Shown here one piece after another: positions 46,658-57,229 of a stretch of 64,000 nucleotides of DNA. The notes beneath the pieces are model-generated. The model ran no database searches, was not told the DNA's origin, and saw only the letters and a program-made list of their open reading frames with translations. How positions within the stretch are numbered: position 1 is the stretch's first letter; every line of letters begins with the position of its first letter. A program made the translations under genes and the position numbers. Source of the DNA: Halichondria panicea (lineage: Eukaryota > Porifera > Demospongiae > Suberitida > Halichondriidae); contig NC_087377.1 in the NCBI RefSeq assembly GCF_963675165.1, forward strand, positions 7,085,122-7,149,121. The letters run 5' to 3'.

Positions 46658-49600
46658 TCAGTATACTGAAGCATAAGCTTCGTTGGGCTGCTCAATTCCT
46701 GCAAATGTTGATGACCAATCCACTCTTCCATCTGACTCTGGAACCTCAACTGTGTTGATCGAGAAGAAGTGACATAAACATTTTTTTAACTAATGATATC
46801 ACCTCTTTGTTTTCTCTTCACAATAACCACGGCTACAACAATAGTTACGGTGACTATCAGGAGAAGCAGTACCACGACCACGGTTATGATACCTTTATAA
46901 CAGACAAAATACAATGTGCAGCCAGCCATAAATTGCCACCATTCACCTGCTATTAGTACTATCATGGGCGATGGAACTGGAGTTCCAGTAGTATCAGGAG
47001 GTGATTGTGTAGGGGGAGGAGCTGCAACAGAGTGCATACAATTCTGAAACTGAAACTAACTCTTGGCTTACTGGTTGGTAGCTCCAATTGACTAATCAAG
47101 GATACCTTCCCATCAAAGATGGTCTCACCAGAATCACTGTTCCAAGTGTACACTACCTCATAAACATCGGAAGTGGTACTAAGAGTGACAGTGGTTCTGT
47201 CATTAGGTGGTTCAATAAAACCAATCATCACCATCGGGTCAAGAGAGGTTGGAGAGGTTTTAGATTGAAACAACGCTAGACAACTCTGGCCAGTGGTAGT
47301 GCAGGTCACTTCAGCACTTCCGTTTGATAGTTTAGTGACAGTGATGCCCTCAGAATTAAGTGGAGAATTTGGTTCAGTGGAAGATTCTGAGGAATGGGAA
47401 CCCAACAGCAATAATTAATACTTAATTAAGCTCATAATTTATACTAATATACGGTCGGTATAGCGTTTAATTGTTCATTTTAATTGAATTTTCGATGATA
47501 TAGGTTTAAATGACCACACCCCTTACAATACCAAGGTTCGAAGTCAATCAGCGAAAATAAAGCACTAGGGTATCATGCACGTATATAGCCTCGAGACCAG
47601 GCCGATTAAAATACGGCCTGGTCTCTATTGCATGGGTGATAGTGCACATGCGCGAACTGAGTTACCCAGAATCTGGGTGACTCGTATACTTTAGTAAATC
47701 TTTGTAAAATTATACCGTAAACTAGTTTGTTTACTAGTTTCTTTCCGTATTAATTTTAACAAATATTTGTCTCCTGTGAAGCTGTGGCTTATGCTCTCTA
47801 TTGCGTTGTCGAGAAGACTTGCTAGCTAGCTGTGACCCTCTATGGTGTTGTCGAGAAGGCTTGCACACTAGTCTGAAGCCAGAAGAAGCTCTCATTTGTA
47901 GAAAAACATCACCATCCAACCATCATAGAGGTAGATGAGAGCCTCTTCTGATTTCAGACTAGTGTGCAAGCCTTCTCGACAACACCGTAGAGTGCCACAG
48001 CTAGCTAGCTAGGCTATAAAGCTTCATATACAAAGTAGATAGTACGTGGGCGTGTATGGACCACGCCTATGATTAATTACACATGCAATAGATACCAGGC
48101 CGTATTTTAATCGGCCTGGATTCGAGGCTAGCACGTATACAACACTGACACTAAATATTGTCGACTCAAATTGATCGTCGGCCACTATAGACAACACTTA
48201 CTACTCACCATTGCTTAAAAACGTAGTTTCATCGTCGGCCACTATGGAAATGGGTATTCTAGGTACACTCATATTGTTGTTCTCAAGGTCAAATGCAACC
48301 ACACTGTACTTTCCACTAACAGCCACCGGGATGGTAAAATTGTCACTCATATTCCGTCGAATTGGCACTAGTCTTATGCTTTGAAAATCCAACTCTCCAT
48401 CAATGATACGTATCACACACACAAGAGCTCCGGGAGAGAGGGTACCTTCAACATACTCAATACTTGCACAGTTTTCTTTAGGGCAAACGCCCACAATCAA
48501 ATTTTGAACATCAGTTGTTCCTGTGGAAAACAAAATCAACTTTGTAACACTGCCATACTGAATAACACGACTTACTGATTAGCATGTCCTTGAATATGAG
48601 GCGCACACCCATAATCGAAGAAAGCGTCACGGAGATTATGATTATTCGGTCAGTGGGAAGAGAGACATTGATCATTTGGGGATCTTCGATGGTCTTATTG
48701 ATGGGTGGTGATATGTCAGAGGTCACTTGGTAGGAGGTGAAGTTGGTACAGTTTGGTACCTGTGAGGTGCGCTGAATAAGTGTGTCTTACAGTCAAGACG
48801 TCTCTTACCATACTACCGAGATGTACTATTTTCCTCGATACATTTCCTCCCTGACTGATGAGGGGAGTGACATCGTTATTATCTGTGGTAATCGTCAACC
48901 TTAAAATACGTTTAAAAAACATTCACAGTACCTGTTACTGTTGTAAAGAACCCAGTGACCGGTTCACTCTTATTTCCTTCCACTCCTGACTCACTAAATG
49001 GAGTCACAGTGAAGGTGAATGTATCACAGACAGTGTGGTCCTTAAGTTGTTGATAATTAAACTGCACTTGATTTTGAATCCCATTTAGAGGAGGAAGTGC
49101 AACCATCTCATTGGTGACCAGAGGCACCAGGGAGATGTCCACACGGAAGGTAAGGTTATTCATAGTGAAATTATTCATTACGGAGACAGTAATTTTAGTT
49201 TCACCATTCAACACCACAAGAATTACACGCTCTGAGAAAATAAGCATAGCAACTCAATTAGGTATACTTTCTACAATACACCACTCACCAACTATTAATG
49301 TTACATTCTTTGAGAACACTGCACCACTCACTGAAGCTGCTGCACACTGAATGACACTGTTGTTAAACTGTGAGCTAGCTGGGACGGTCAGCAGTGAGGG
49401 ACGACCTTCACTTCCTTCAACTACTCTGATTTCAGATGTAAGGCTTGTTGACGCTATGCCATTTACAAACCAAATATGAGCTAGTGCTCTAGGAGACAGG
49501 CACTCAAACTCTGCCAATAATCCCTCGGCTTGTACCACTGACTCAGGCTCAATTATAAACTGCTGGGCTGTGTACATGCACGATAATGTATAGTACTAGG

Positions 49601-50718
49601 AAGATGGAAAGGCCAATTGAATATATGTACATCACTATAATTATACCTATAATTATGATACGAACAAAAAATTAATAGTACTCTTCTTATGTATGTTTCG
49701 AAATAGTACTCCTATTATTGCACAACAGACCTAATAATTTGATAATACAGAAATGTTACATCTATAACTATCGTCTTCTTCTAATTATATACAGCAACGC
49801 ACAAATAGAACAAGGGGAAAAATCTAGTTTGGCGCTTATTGGAGTGGGACTTAGAGTTAATGTAAAAGTACATGATAGTAGCTGGGCTATAAATGGATCA
49901 ACTGTACGCGTTGTGTACGTATAGATAGCGTTGAACAATTTTAGGCCGTGTTCTAATAACCCGCCAATAAAAATAATTCCAGACTTTACTTGCCACTGGA
50001 GCGTTTTATTATGGTGGCGCTGTAATTAGAAGAAAAACGGTATTATCTACACTATGGGCCATCAGTCTGCCACATTCTTTTAATTACATCCACAATCTCA
50101 ATTGTGGTAGCATTATTAGTCTATAAATAGCAAGAGTATAATTATACCAATAATAAATTAATAATATTGGACCCAATTGCGATAAGAATTTCTGAATAGC
50201 AAAATAATCCCAAGACCATGCATACCGTAATACCACGATTTAAGGGGACACTTTTAAATAATTACGATTCCACAGGTCGCGTTGAAAAATTATGTTGGTA
50301 TCCTGGTGTCGCATATTTAGAGGGACATCTTAATTAGAGGTAACTCGATTTCAGGCCGCATAAAAAACATGTATTTTCTAGCGGGCTATAATCGAGGCTA
50401 GGGTACGTGTGTGGCTCTAATAATTTACCTCCGTTTAGGATGCGACATTAATTTTTTGTAATTGCTACTTTTAGATAGTCTTGCACCAGCCCCAATTAAA
50501 ATTGTTATCGACTTCAGCGTTCAAATAATGGGGCTGGCTGAGCGAGACTGACTTTTAGAGGTCAGAAAATTGCCTGAGCTCGAGGCTGAGGGTGTCGCAT
50601 AATTATTATATATTTGGAGCGAGGTGGTCTTACAGTAGCTACTTACTTACGTACCTTTTACAGCTATGGTGAATGTCCCCACAAACAGAAGGAATGTCAA
50701 ACTAGTGTAATCATCCAT
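46658..50718 (-). CDS. Receptor paralog C: Ig-like receptor with prematurely ended tail (594 aa)
   Basis: Exons: 50655-50718, 49289-49567, 48932-49231, 48809-48882, 48576-48759, 48209-48520, 47072-47386, 46947-47021, 46803-46892, 46658-46749. All splice phases agree with paralog B, and the 1785 nt are open. Signal peptide, Ig-like exon (EFEC ... IQC), FN3-like exon, further extracellular domains, a Pro/Thr stalk and a strong Val/Leu-rich transmembrane helix followed by KRKQR are present. The tail reads EAYASV and then meets a stop: relative to D there are 2 extra bases at about 46655-46662. The sequence beyond (46480-46655) still codes YEQT, YESI, YEDV and YVNI in another frame, so the loss is recent. 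The ~820-bp intron at 47387-48208 holds hairpin elements. Whether C is a tail-less receptor, a pseudogene or an assembly error cannot be told from sequence. Confidence 0.7.
47580..48131. repeat. Paired hairpin fragments within receptor C intron
   Basis: TAGCCTCGAGACCAGGCCG near 47587 with a truncated partner, and GGCCTGGATTCGAGGCTA ending near 48131. Between them 47815-47900 is the inverse of 47930-48005 (GCTTGCACACTAGTCTGA). Together they could fold as one large stem. Confidence 0.5.
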
Positions 50719-51543
50719 CAAAGCATAGTAGGTGTGCCAGGCTAGCTATGTAGTAGAAAATGAATCATAGATCTATAGTATGACTATATAGGGCTAGGGA
50801 CTGTTTAATATCTAGGCATTAAAGGGACTGGTAAAGATCACAATAGTAATAATTACATGTTAGATCTTAGCCTCGATTCCAGGCCGCTAAGAGAGGGCCT
50901 GGTATCGACTGTTTGCGCATGCGCCACCTATTACCCAGAAAGTGGGTAATTCGGATACCATTGTATTTTGCTCAGTAAAACAATGACGTCACAACGAACG
51001 GAAGTGGATTGAAGAAAGTGGATAGAAGTGTGATTGTAGCCCGTGTGATAGCATTCTAATAGCTACCCTTAGCCTACTATGTTAACAAAGGACTCACAGC
51101 CTGCAACAGTGTGGATAACAATCCTCTGAACGGAGGGGAAGGCTGACAATAGCCTATATGGATAGGCCACGCCCATCTGACACTAACCTTGGTGAAAGTC
51201 GACTCTATCAGAAAGAAATTGCTGCTGTAACCAATACAGCTCTGTCTCTAGCTAGCTAGCTATATAGCTCTGTGTCTGACTTTATGAAGAGTATTCTTTG
51301 TCTGTATATGTTATTCAGGATATAATTCGGGTAAAAATTCAGTTTAATGGGAAACATTACGGGAATATTATCCAATAATTTTGCGCATGCGCAAGCAGTC
51401 AGTAGCAGGCCTAATTGCTTAGGCCTTGTGAAGGAGGCTAGTTAGATCTATGATGTATAATTATTGTGATACATTGTACAATTGCATGTAACTGTGGGAT
51501 AAAAGCAAAAGCTGTATAAAATCTGGTAGGGTAAAACTAAGTT
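50719..51543. other. Intergenic region between receptors C and D
   Basis: It contains a TAGCCTCGATTCC hairpin fragment at 50873-50910 but no gene. The promoter of C should lie near 50720-50900; no clear element was recognised. Confidence 0.4.
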
Positions 51544-53688
51544 TCAGTTAATGTTAACATAATTTGCACAACTTGCTTTTCCCTGAGGCAACACATCCTC
51601 GTACTCATGAACTGGCTCAATGCTCTCATACTCTCCCTCTGTTGCTGCCGGGGCTTGTGAGTCATCGATCCTCTGTCTCCGTGGTTTCTTTGTCTGCTCA
51701 TAGGTAATGTTCTTCTTGAGTACTGAAGCATAAGCTTCGTTGGGTTGCTCAATCCCTGCAAATGTTGATGACCAATCCACTCTTCCATCTGACTCTGGAA
51801 CCTCAACTGCATGTCAATTGTTCAAGACGAGTTGACGAATGATTTTGGTACCTTCATTTCGTTTCCGTTTCCTTAAAATCACAAAGACAGTTCCAACGGC
51901 GGTGACCACAAGCAATAGCAGAATCACCAAACCTAAAAATGTGCATGATAACCATTCTTTTAGAGTGTACCTTAACCTGAATCCATTCAAAGTAAACGGC
52001 ATAGATATACAAAACTGATCTCATGCTATACAAAGTTAGTGCTCTGTAGGTATTGACTTACAGCTATAGCTGCTGCTGTGACAGTGAATGGGGAGAATCA
52101 TTATGATACACTTTTACAGCATTAGAAACCTACCAGCGATTAATGATGTTGGCAGGGACTCGATATCAGGAGGTGGTGGGTCTGTTTGTAGATCAGACGT
52201 TGGAGGTGTAGTGGGAGCAGCTGCAATGAAAAAAACAATGGATGATGTTAGCTCTGATAATCTACAGAGGCACTTACTGGTGGGTGGATCCAGTTGGATA
52301 ATGAGCGATACCTCTCCTTCAAAGATGGACTGTGAACTATTCCAACAGTACACCACCACATAGCCATCACCAAAGGTTTCCTTCCGAACAACAGTAGAGC
52401 TTTCAGATGTGTTGATAAAATCAACTACACGTAGTACTCCGTCCAAAATGCTGGTGGGTTGAAACAGAACTAGACAATTCCGAGTAGAGTCAGAAAAAGT
52501 CACCTCAACACCATTTGGTTGCACTAACGACTTCACTACTGGGTGGTGGACTGGTTCCTACAAAGAAGATTCTTGGCATTATTGGTAACTTGGTATTCTC
52601 CAGATCAAAAGCAATCACTTTGTATTCTCCGCTAATAGTTACTAACTCACCATGAACAGTTAGAGTTGCTGTGATCGATAATTCAGACCTTACAAAAGCA
52701 ATACCATTACTAATTGTAGCACGGCACAGAACAACAGAGTTGTTGTGCTGTGGAGTGGCCAATATTGTCAGTGTGGCTGGTCCACCAGGGGATGAAGGTC
52801 GACGAGCTCTAACAGTTTCTGTATTTGTTGAGACTATGGTATTGTTTATTGCCCAATCATAAGTAACAAAGAATCCCTCCACTTGATACTGACACCTAAA
52901 CACTGCCCCCAGTCCCTCGGCTCTCTCCACTGACAATGGCTGTACTGTGAACTGAGCTGTGAGAAAATATTAGCACGCAGAGTTACTGTACTTAATCAAG
53001 CATTATTATAAGTCAGCTAGGTCAATCTTGTTTATAGTAGATATCACTGTCTAAATTAGCAACAGTCATGACAATAATTGTGTTTCAGCAGTTTATAAAA
53101 GTACAATGCACACTAGTATAATTTGACAGCACACAATTAATGTACATAGTCATAATTATATTCCGGGGTCGAGATTCTGGGGAGATAATAATTCAGTATA
53201 GGCTCGCACACACAAACTGACAAAAACTATATGCCGGGGTATACCCTAGCAGTAACCAACTGTAAATGGATCCAAAAGTGTGCCAATAGTGGTGGTACTC
53301 ATGCAGAGGAGCATCACATGCATGTTGGACTATAACTATGAGTCACAATCTCTGGCTGCATAATTATATAGTTATGTATAATTATAGCGGTTGCAAAGGA
53401 AACAGTGATCTGACTCGCAAGGAGCATACAATTAGCATGCTGCACGTGCAATTCCCAATAGTATCCAGGTTATACAATGTCGTTCCCAATTGACTAATTA
53501 GGCACTCGAAACTCAGTATACGATCTACATGCAGAATAGTATTCTTGTGGCAACATTATTTTGTATGCAGCAGTATTCTGAAAGTTATAAGTGTACTGCC
53601 AATCTAACATAATAGCCTTACCTTTTACAGCTATGATGAATGACCCTGCCATAAAAAGAAAAGTGAAAGATGTCAAACCCTTGTCCAT
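51544..53688 (-). CDS. Receptor paralog D: compact Ig-like receptor with five-tyrosine tail (354 aa)
   Basis: Exons: 53622-53688, 52651-52956, 52278-52538, 52134-52220, 51852-51932, 51544-51806, total 1065 nt, open and in phase. Signal peptide (FTFLFMAGSF), one Ig-like domain (FRC ... VLC, with DWAI), the membrane-proximal extracellular domain, a Pro/Thr stalk, the transmembrane helix (VILLLLVVTAVGTVFVIL) and then RKRKR. The tail holds Y293 (YASV), Y303 (YEQT), Y327 (YESI), Y336 (YEDV) and Y350 (YVNI, a YxN motif of Grb2-SH2 type). The exons equivalent to 3-6 of B are missing. A relic of exon 6 (GEYKVIAFDLEN) survives inside the intron at 52539-52650. The acceptor at 52538 (CCACCCAG) is my choice because it alone keeps frame; using 52557 gives a stop. 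The closest full tail is that encoded out of frame in C. Confidence 0.75.
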
Positions 53689-53789
53689 CAGATCAGAGCA
53701 TGAAGCTGTGTGGAAGATTTAATACTAGTCTAGTTTTATGATAGATCTTAGTTCTACATGCTAGATCTCTAGATAATCTAGCCATATCT

Positions 53790-53842
53790 TAGCCTCGATC
53801 CCAGGCCGCTCTTCCTCGAAGAGAGGCCTGGGATCGAGGCTA
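53790..53842. mobile_element. TAGCCTCG hairpin element
   Basis: TAGCCTCGATCCCAGGCC pairs with its inverse around CGCTCTTCCTCGAAGAG. No matching 9-bp flanks. Confidence 0.6.
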
Positions 53843-53900
53843 AGATGAGGCCTTGTGAAAGAGGCTAGCCATATCTATGCATGGCAACAGCTACATACTA

Positions 53901-54080
53901 TATGGAGCGCCAAAGTGGACAAAAATATCGACGATTGATAGGCCAAGATCTTGAGTACATAATCGATCCAAAAGTGGGCGCGGTCATACATTTTTGATGA
54001 TCGAAAAATATCAACAATGGATAGGCCAAGATCGTTAGTACATAATCGATCCAAAAGTGGGCCGCCCATACATTTTTGAT
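53901..54080. repeat. Left terminal inverted repeat with two ~88-bp units
   Basis: Each unit contains GATAGGCCAAGATC, a TAATCGATCCAAAAGTGGG stretch and CATACATTTTTGAT. It is the inverse of 60660-60925. Confidence 0.8.
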
Positions 54081-54200
54081 AGTTTGATAATGCCGCGCCA
54101 ATTGATATTCGATCTACATGCAACCTGTGTGATGATTTAGTCTATTATCGACCTCTCAATCCTGAATCGTAGACATTGTGTTTGATATTCAAGAAGGTGT

Positions 54201-54247
54201 TAGCCTCGAGACCACGTCTTATTTCAATCGGCGTGGTCTCGAGGCTA
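54201..54247. mobile_element. 47-bp TAGCCTCG hairpin inside the large transposon
   Basis: TAGCCTCGAGACCACG ... CGTGGTCTCGAGGCTA. Flanks are AGAAGGTGT (54192-54200) and AGAACGTGT (54248-54256), 8 of 9 identical. Confidence 0.6.
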
Positions 54248-54263
54248 AGAACGTGTCAGCCTA

Positions 54264-55365
54264 GCCTCGATTCAAGGCCTAGTAAAATCAGCACTTTCTA
54301 CTGAAGACCACGCCCTTTCTATGAGACTATTATGTAAAGGGCGTGGTCTCTACTCTAGTTCTCACCTACAATAATAGCAGCTATTTTCTTTGCCAAGATC
54401 AAGAGCATGATAAGTGAGCCAAGCTGATTAATTCGATTGAGGGAGGGCATAGAGTATTAAGGTACTATAATTATTTGGTACTGTTTTATTAATCTTTAGT
54501 TTAGTAGGCTAACACAACCGTTTTCTACTTTGTTCGTTTGTTCTTGTAAGTATAAAAGAGTCATGGTGTAAGGTTGAGGATCTTCTCAAAGTCATAGGTA
54601 GCCTAACAGAATGACGTGTATGCGTATGTATTTATATTGTGGGGAAAGGACGTCCCTCCCCAAACTGGACGTGAGCTATTGTATGCATATACCTACCTAG
54701 AATATTAAACTTTGTAATGCTTTACAATGTAATGAAGGCTAATGAACTTGTCAATCTAATTCCCCCTCCCCTACCGGGGGTGGGGATTAGACCAATCACA
54801 TGATATAATACCCCTACCTTTGGGCATGTTATTTGGTTTAATCCCCCTAGTACAACATGGGGGTTATGTGGGGAATAGACCTATCACTACGTATAGCGAG
54901 AAGATAACAAATACAGAATCACTATATAAATATTGACAGCTATACTCTTATAAAGCAAAAAGGCAGAGATTGCTTAGGATTAATAAACTGCTCTCACTGT
55001 ACTCAGCATGTGTTGGAAGGATGAGTATGGCATGTGATCTTTTGACCCAATGCATGCATCAGGTGATCTGTCTAAGTCCCCTAGGTAGGGACAGAGGAGG
55101 TCCGACATGCGTGCACGAATCACTACAAGTTCAGTGCATTACAAGTTCAGTGCATTTGGCCTGGACATTATCACGTGACCGCAATGATATCAATGTACTG
55201 AACTTGTAGTGATTCGTGCATGTCAGACCTCCTCTGAGGTAGGGGAGCAACTTCAAGTCTAATCCCCAACTAATCCCCACCTGGGGGAGGTGGGGCATTA
55301 CTTTTACAAGTGCACAAATAAGTCTATAAAGACACACCCTCACTGTTAGGTACCATTTTCCTCAC
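54264..55365. other. 5' region of the integrase-like gene, no further gene
   Basis: It contains a TAGCCTCG half-hairpin at 54264, a second inverted repeat around GACCACGCCCTTT/AAAGGGCGTGGTC (54304-54352), CCCC-rich imperfect repeats (54755-54895) and a long palindrome at 55093-55236. An upstream exon of the integrase gene is possible but not visible. Confidence 0.4.
55093..55236. repeat. Long palindrome upstream of the integrase-like gene
   Basis: AGAGGAGGTCCGACATGCGT through CACTACAAGTTCAGT pairs with ACTGAACTTGTAGTGATTCG through GACCTCCTCT. The stem is about 45 bp, with a short internal direct repeat (ACAAGTTCAGTGCATT). Confidence 0.65.
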
Positions 55366-56891
55366 ATGGCGATTTCTTTCCTTAGAATGTCAGCTTCTGA
55401 GATGATTGACTTCTTGCTTGAGGCTGAAGATACTATTACGAGAACAAACATGATGATACTTGAAGGTGATTTAACTGTTGTCGAAGATGCACTTTGTACT
55501 GCTGAGATGGTCCTTGGAGATATTCTGAGTGCTGAAGATTTGTTACCTTTTGGAAGTGGAGAAATATTAGTTGAACATGTGAGAAACATAGTTGTGTGTA
55601 TTAATGAGGTGATTGATGATGAACACCGTTGTCACATTAGGGGACGACCACAAATACCAATTAGTGAAGAAAGCCTTATTTTGCTGCTAAAAGCTCATTT
55701 TTCAACTACAGCCATTGGGAAAATGTTAGGCGTTTCATCTCGTACAATAAGGAGAAGAATAGTTCAATACGGAATGCAAGATGAGATAACATTCTCAGGG
55801 TTGAGCGACTCTGAGCTTGATGATATTACAACAAATTTTATCAGGACGCATCCTAATTCTGGAGAACGATCACTAAGTGGCTTTTTGTGGAGTATAGGTA
55901 TTCGGATCCAGCGCGCAAGAGTCAGGGAAAGTCTGAAGAGAATTGATCCCATTGGTGTGGCTTCACGCTTCCGGCAAGTTCTCCACCGGCGAAAATATAA
56001 TGTATGCATGCCAAACAGCCTCTGGCACATAGACGGTTATCATAGGCTCATTAAATGGCGTATTGTCATACATGGAGGCATTGACGGCTACTCCCGACTC
56101 CCTGTATATATGAAAGCTTCCACAAACAACAGGGCAGAGACAGTTTTAGACAGTTTTTTGAGTGCAGTTCATGAGTATGGTCTACCCTCTAGAGTCCGAA
56201 GTGACAAGGGAGGAGAAAATGTGCTGGTGTCTCAGTTTATGCTTGATCATCCAGAACGTGGGCCCGGACGTAAAAGTTTTATTACAGGACGGAGTGTCCA
56301 CAATCAACGAATTGAGAGGTTGTGGAGGGACCTATTCACAGGATGCATATCACTCTACTACGAGGTGTTCTCCTCCTTACAAGAAGATGGATTGTTGGAC
56401 CCTCTGTGCAATACAGACCTGTTTTCCTTGCATTACATATATGTCCCCCGAATCAACAGCCATTTGGATGAATTTCGCCAATCGTATGCTCATCATCGTT
56501 TAAGAACTGAGAAGAATCAGACTCCATACCAGTTGTGGACGAAAGGATTGTTACAAGGGTCAGGTGATGCTGCTGCTATACAAGGTGTTGCAAGTGATAC
56601 ATTGGTAAGAGTACAATGTAATTGTTTTGGGTGTTAGAGTGTTAGTTATTAATGTTTTCTTCAGTGTTATCACAATGTGATTTATTGTAGGAATATTTTG
56701 GAATTGACTGGGAAGGTCCCGTCACTGTGTCTGATGATCTTGATCGTGTCACTATTCCTGAGACTAGGAATTGCATAAGTAGAGAGCAGCACATTGAGCT
56801 AGCACATGCTGTTGATCCTCTTGAAACCTGTGATGATCTTGGGATATCTTTGTATATTATCACTCGGGCTTATGTTGAAGCATGTCAGTGA
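55366..56891 (+). CDS. DDE integrase-like (rve core) protein, 479 aa
   Basis: Two exons, 55366-56604 and 56691-56891, joined at GATACATTG|GTAAG and TTATTGTAG|GAA. The frame is kept and the protein ends ITRAYVEACQ. Residues ~100-131 look like a helix-turn-helix (TAIGKMLGVSSRTIRRRI). The catalytic core follows: D223 (WHIDGYH), D280 (VRSDKGGEN) and E317 (NQRIERLWRD), with GGIDGYSR and NQTPYQLW motifs. The family is the animal and fungal 'integrase core domain' proteins related to retroviral and IS3-type integrases. No chromodomain, RT or protease is nearby, so it is not a retrotransposon. The first ATG was taken as start; ATG at 55387 or an upstream exon is possible because TTTCCTTAG precedes it. 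As the only recombinase inside matching TIRs it is the likely transposase. Confidence 0.8.
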
Positions 56892-56892
56892 C

Positions 56893-57054
56893 TGTAATTA
56901 ATTTATATATAGCTAGTGTTTTAGTGTTTATATTTGTTTTGTCATGTGATGCTGAATAAATTAATTTTGGCTACATATTAATTAATTTATATATAGCTAG
57001 TGTTTTAGTGTTTATATTTGTTTTGTCATGTGATGTTGAATAAATTAATTTTGT
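56893..57054 (+). repeat. Duplicated 3' end with AATAAA signals
   Basis: AATTTATATATAGCTAGTGT through GAATAAATTAATTTTG is present twice in tandem (about 56898-56970 and 56983-57054), directly after the integrase-like stop. Each copy carries an AATAAA that could serve as polyadenylation signal. Confidence 0.6.
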
Positions 57055-57229
57055 TAACTTGTTATTAGAATCAATCATATAAGGTATATACCATATATTT
57101 GACGAAAGTGATGAGGCACAAAAGTGATTACATATGTGATGCCAAAATTAAACTGTCATGGTAGTAATGAATGTGAATCGAAAAAACACTGATAGCTGAT
57201 TATATCTGAAAAATACACGAATGTTAGTG

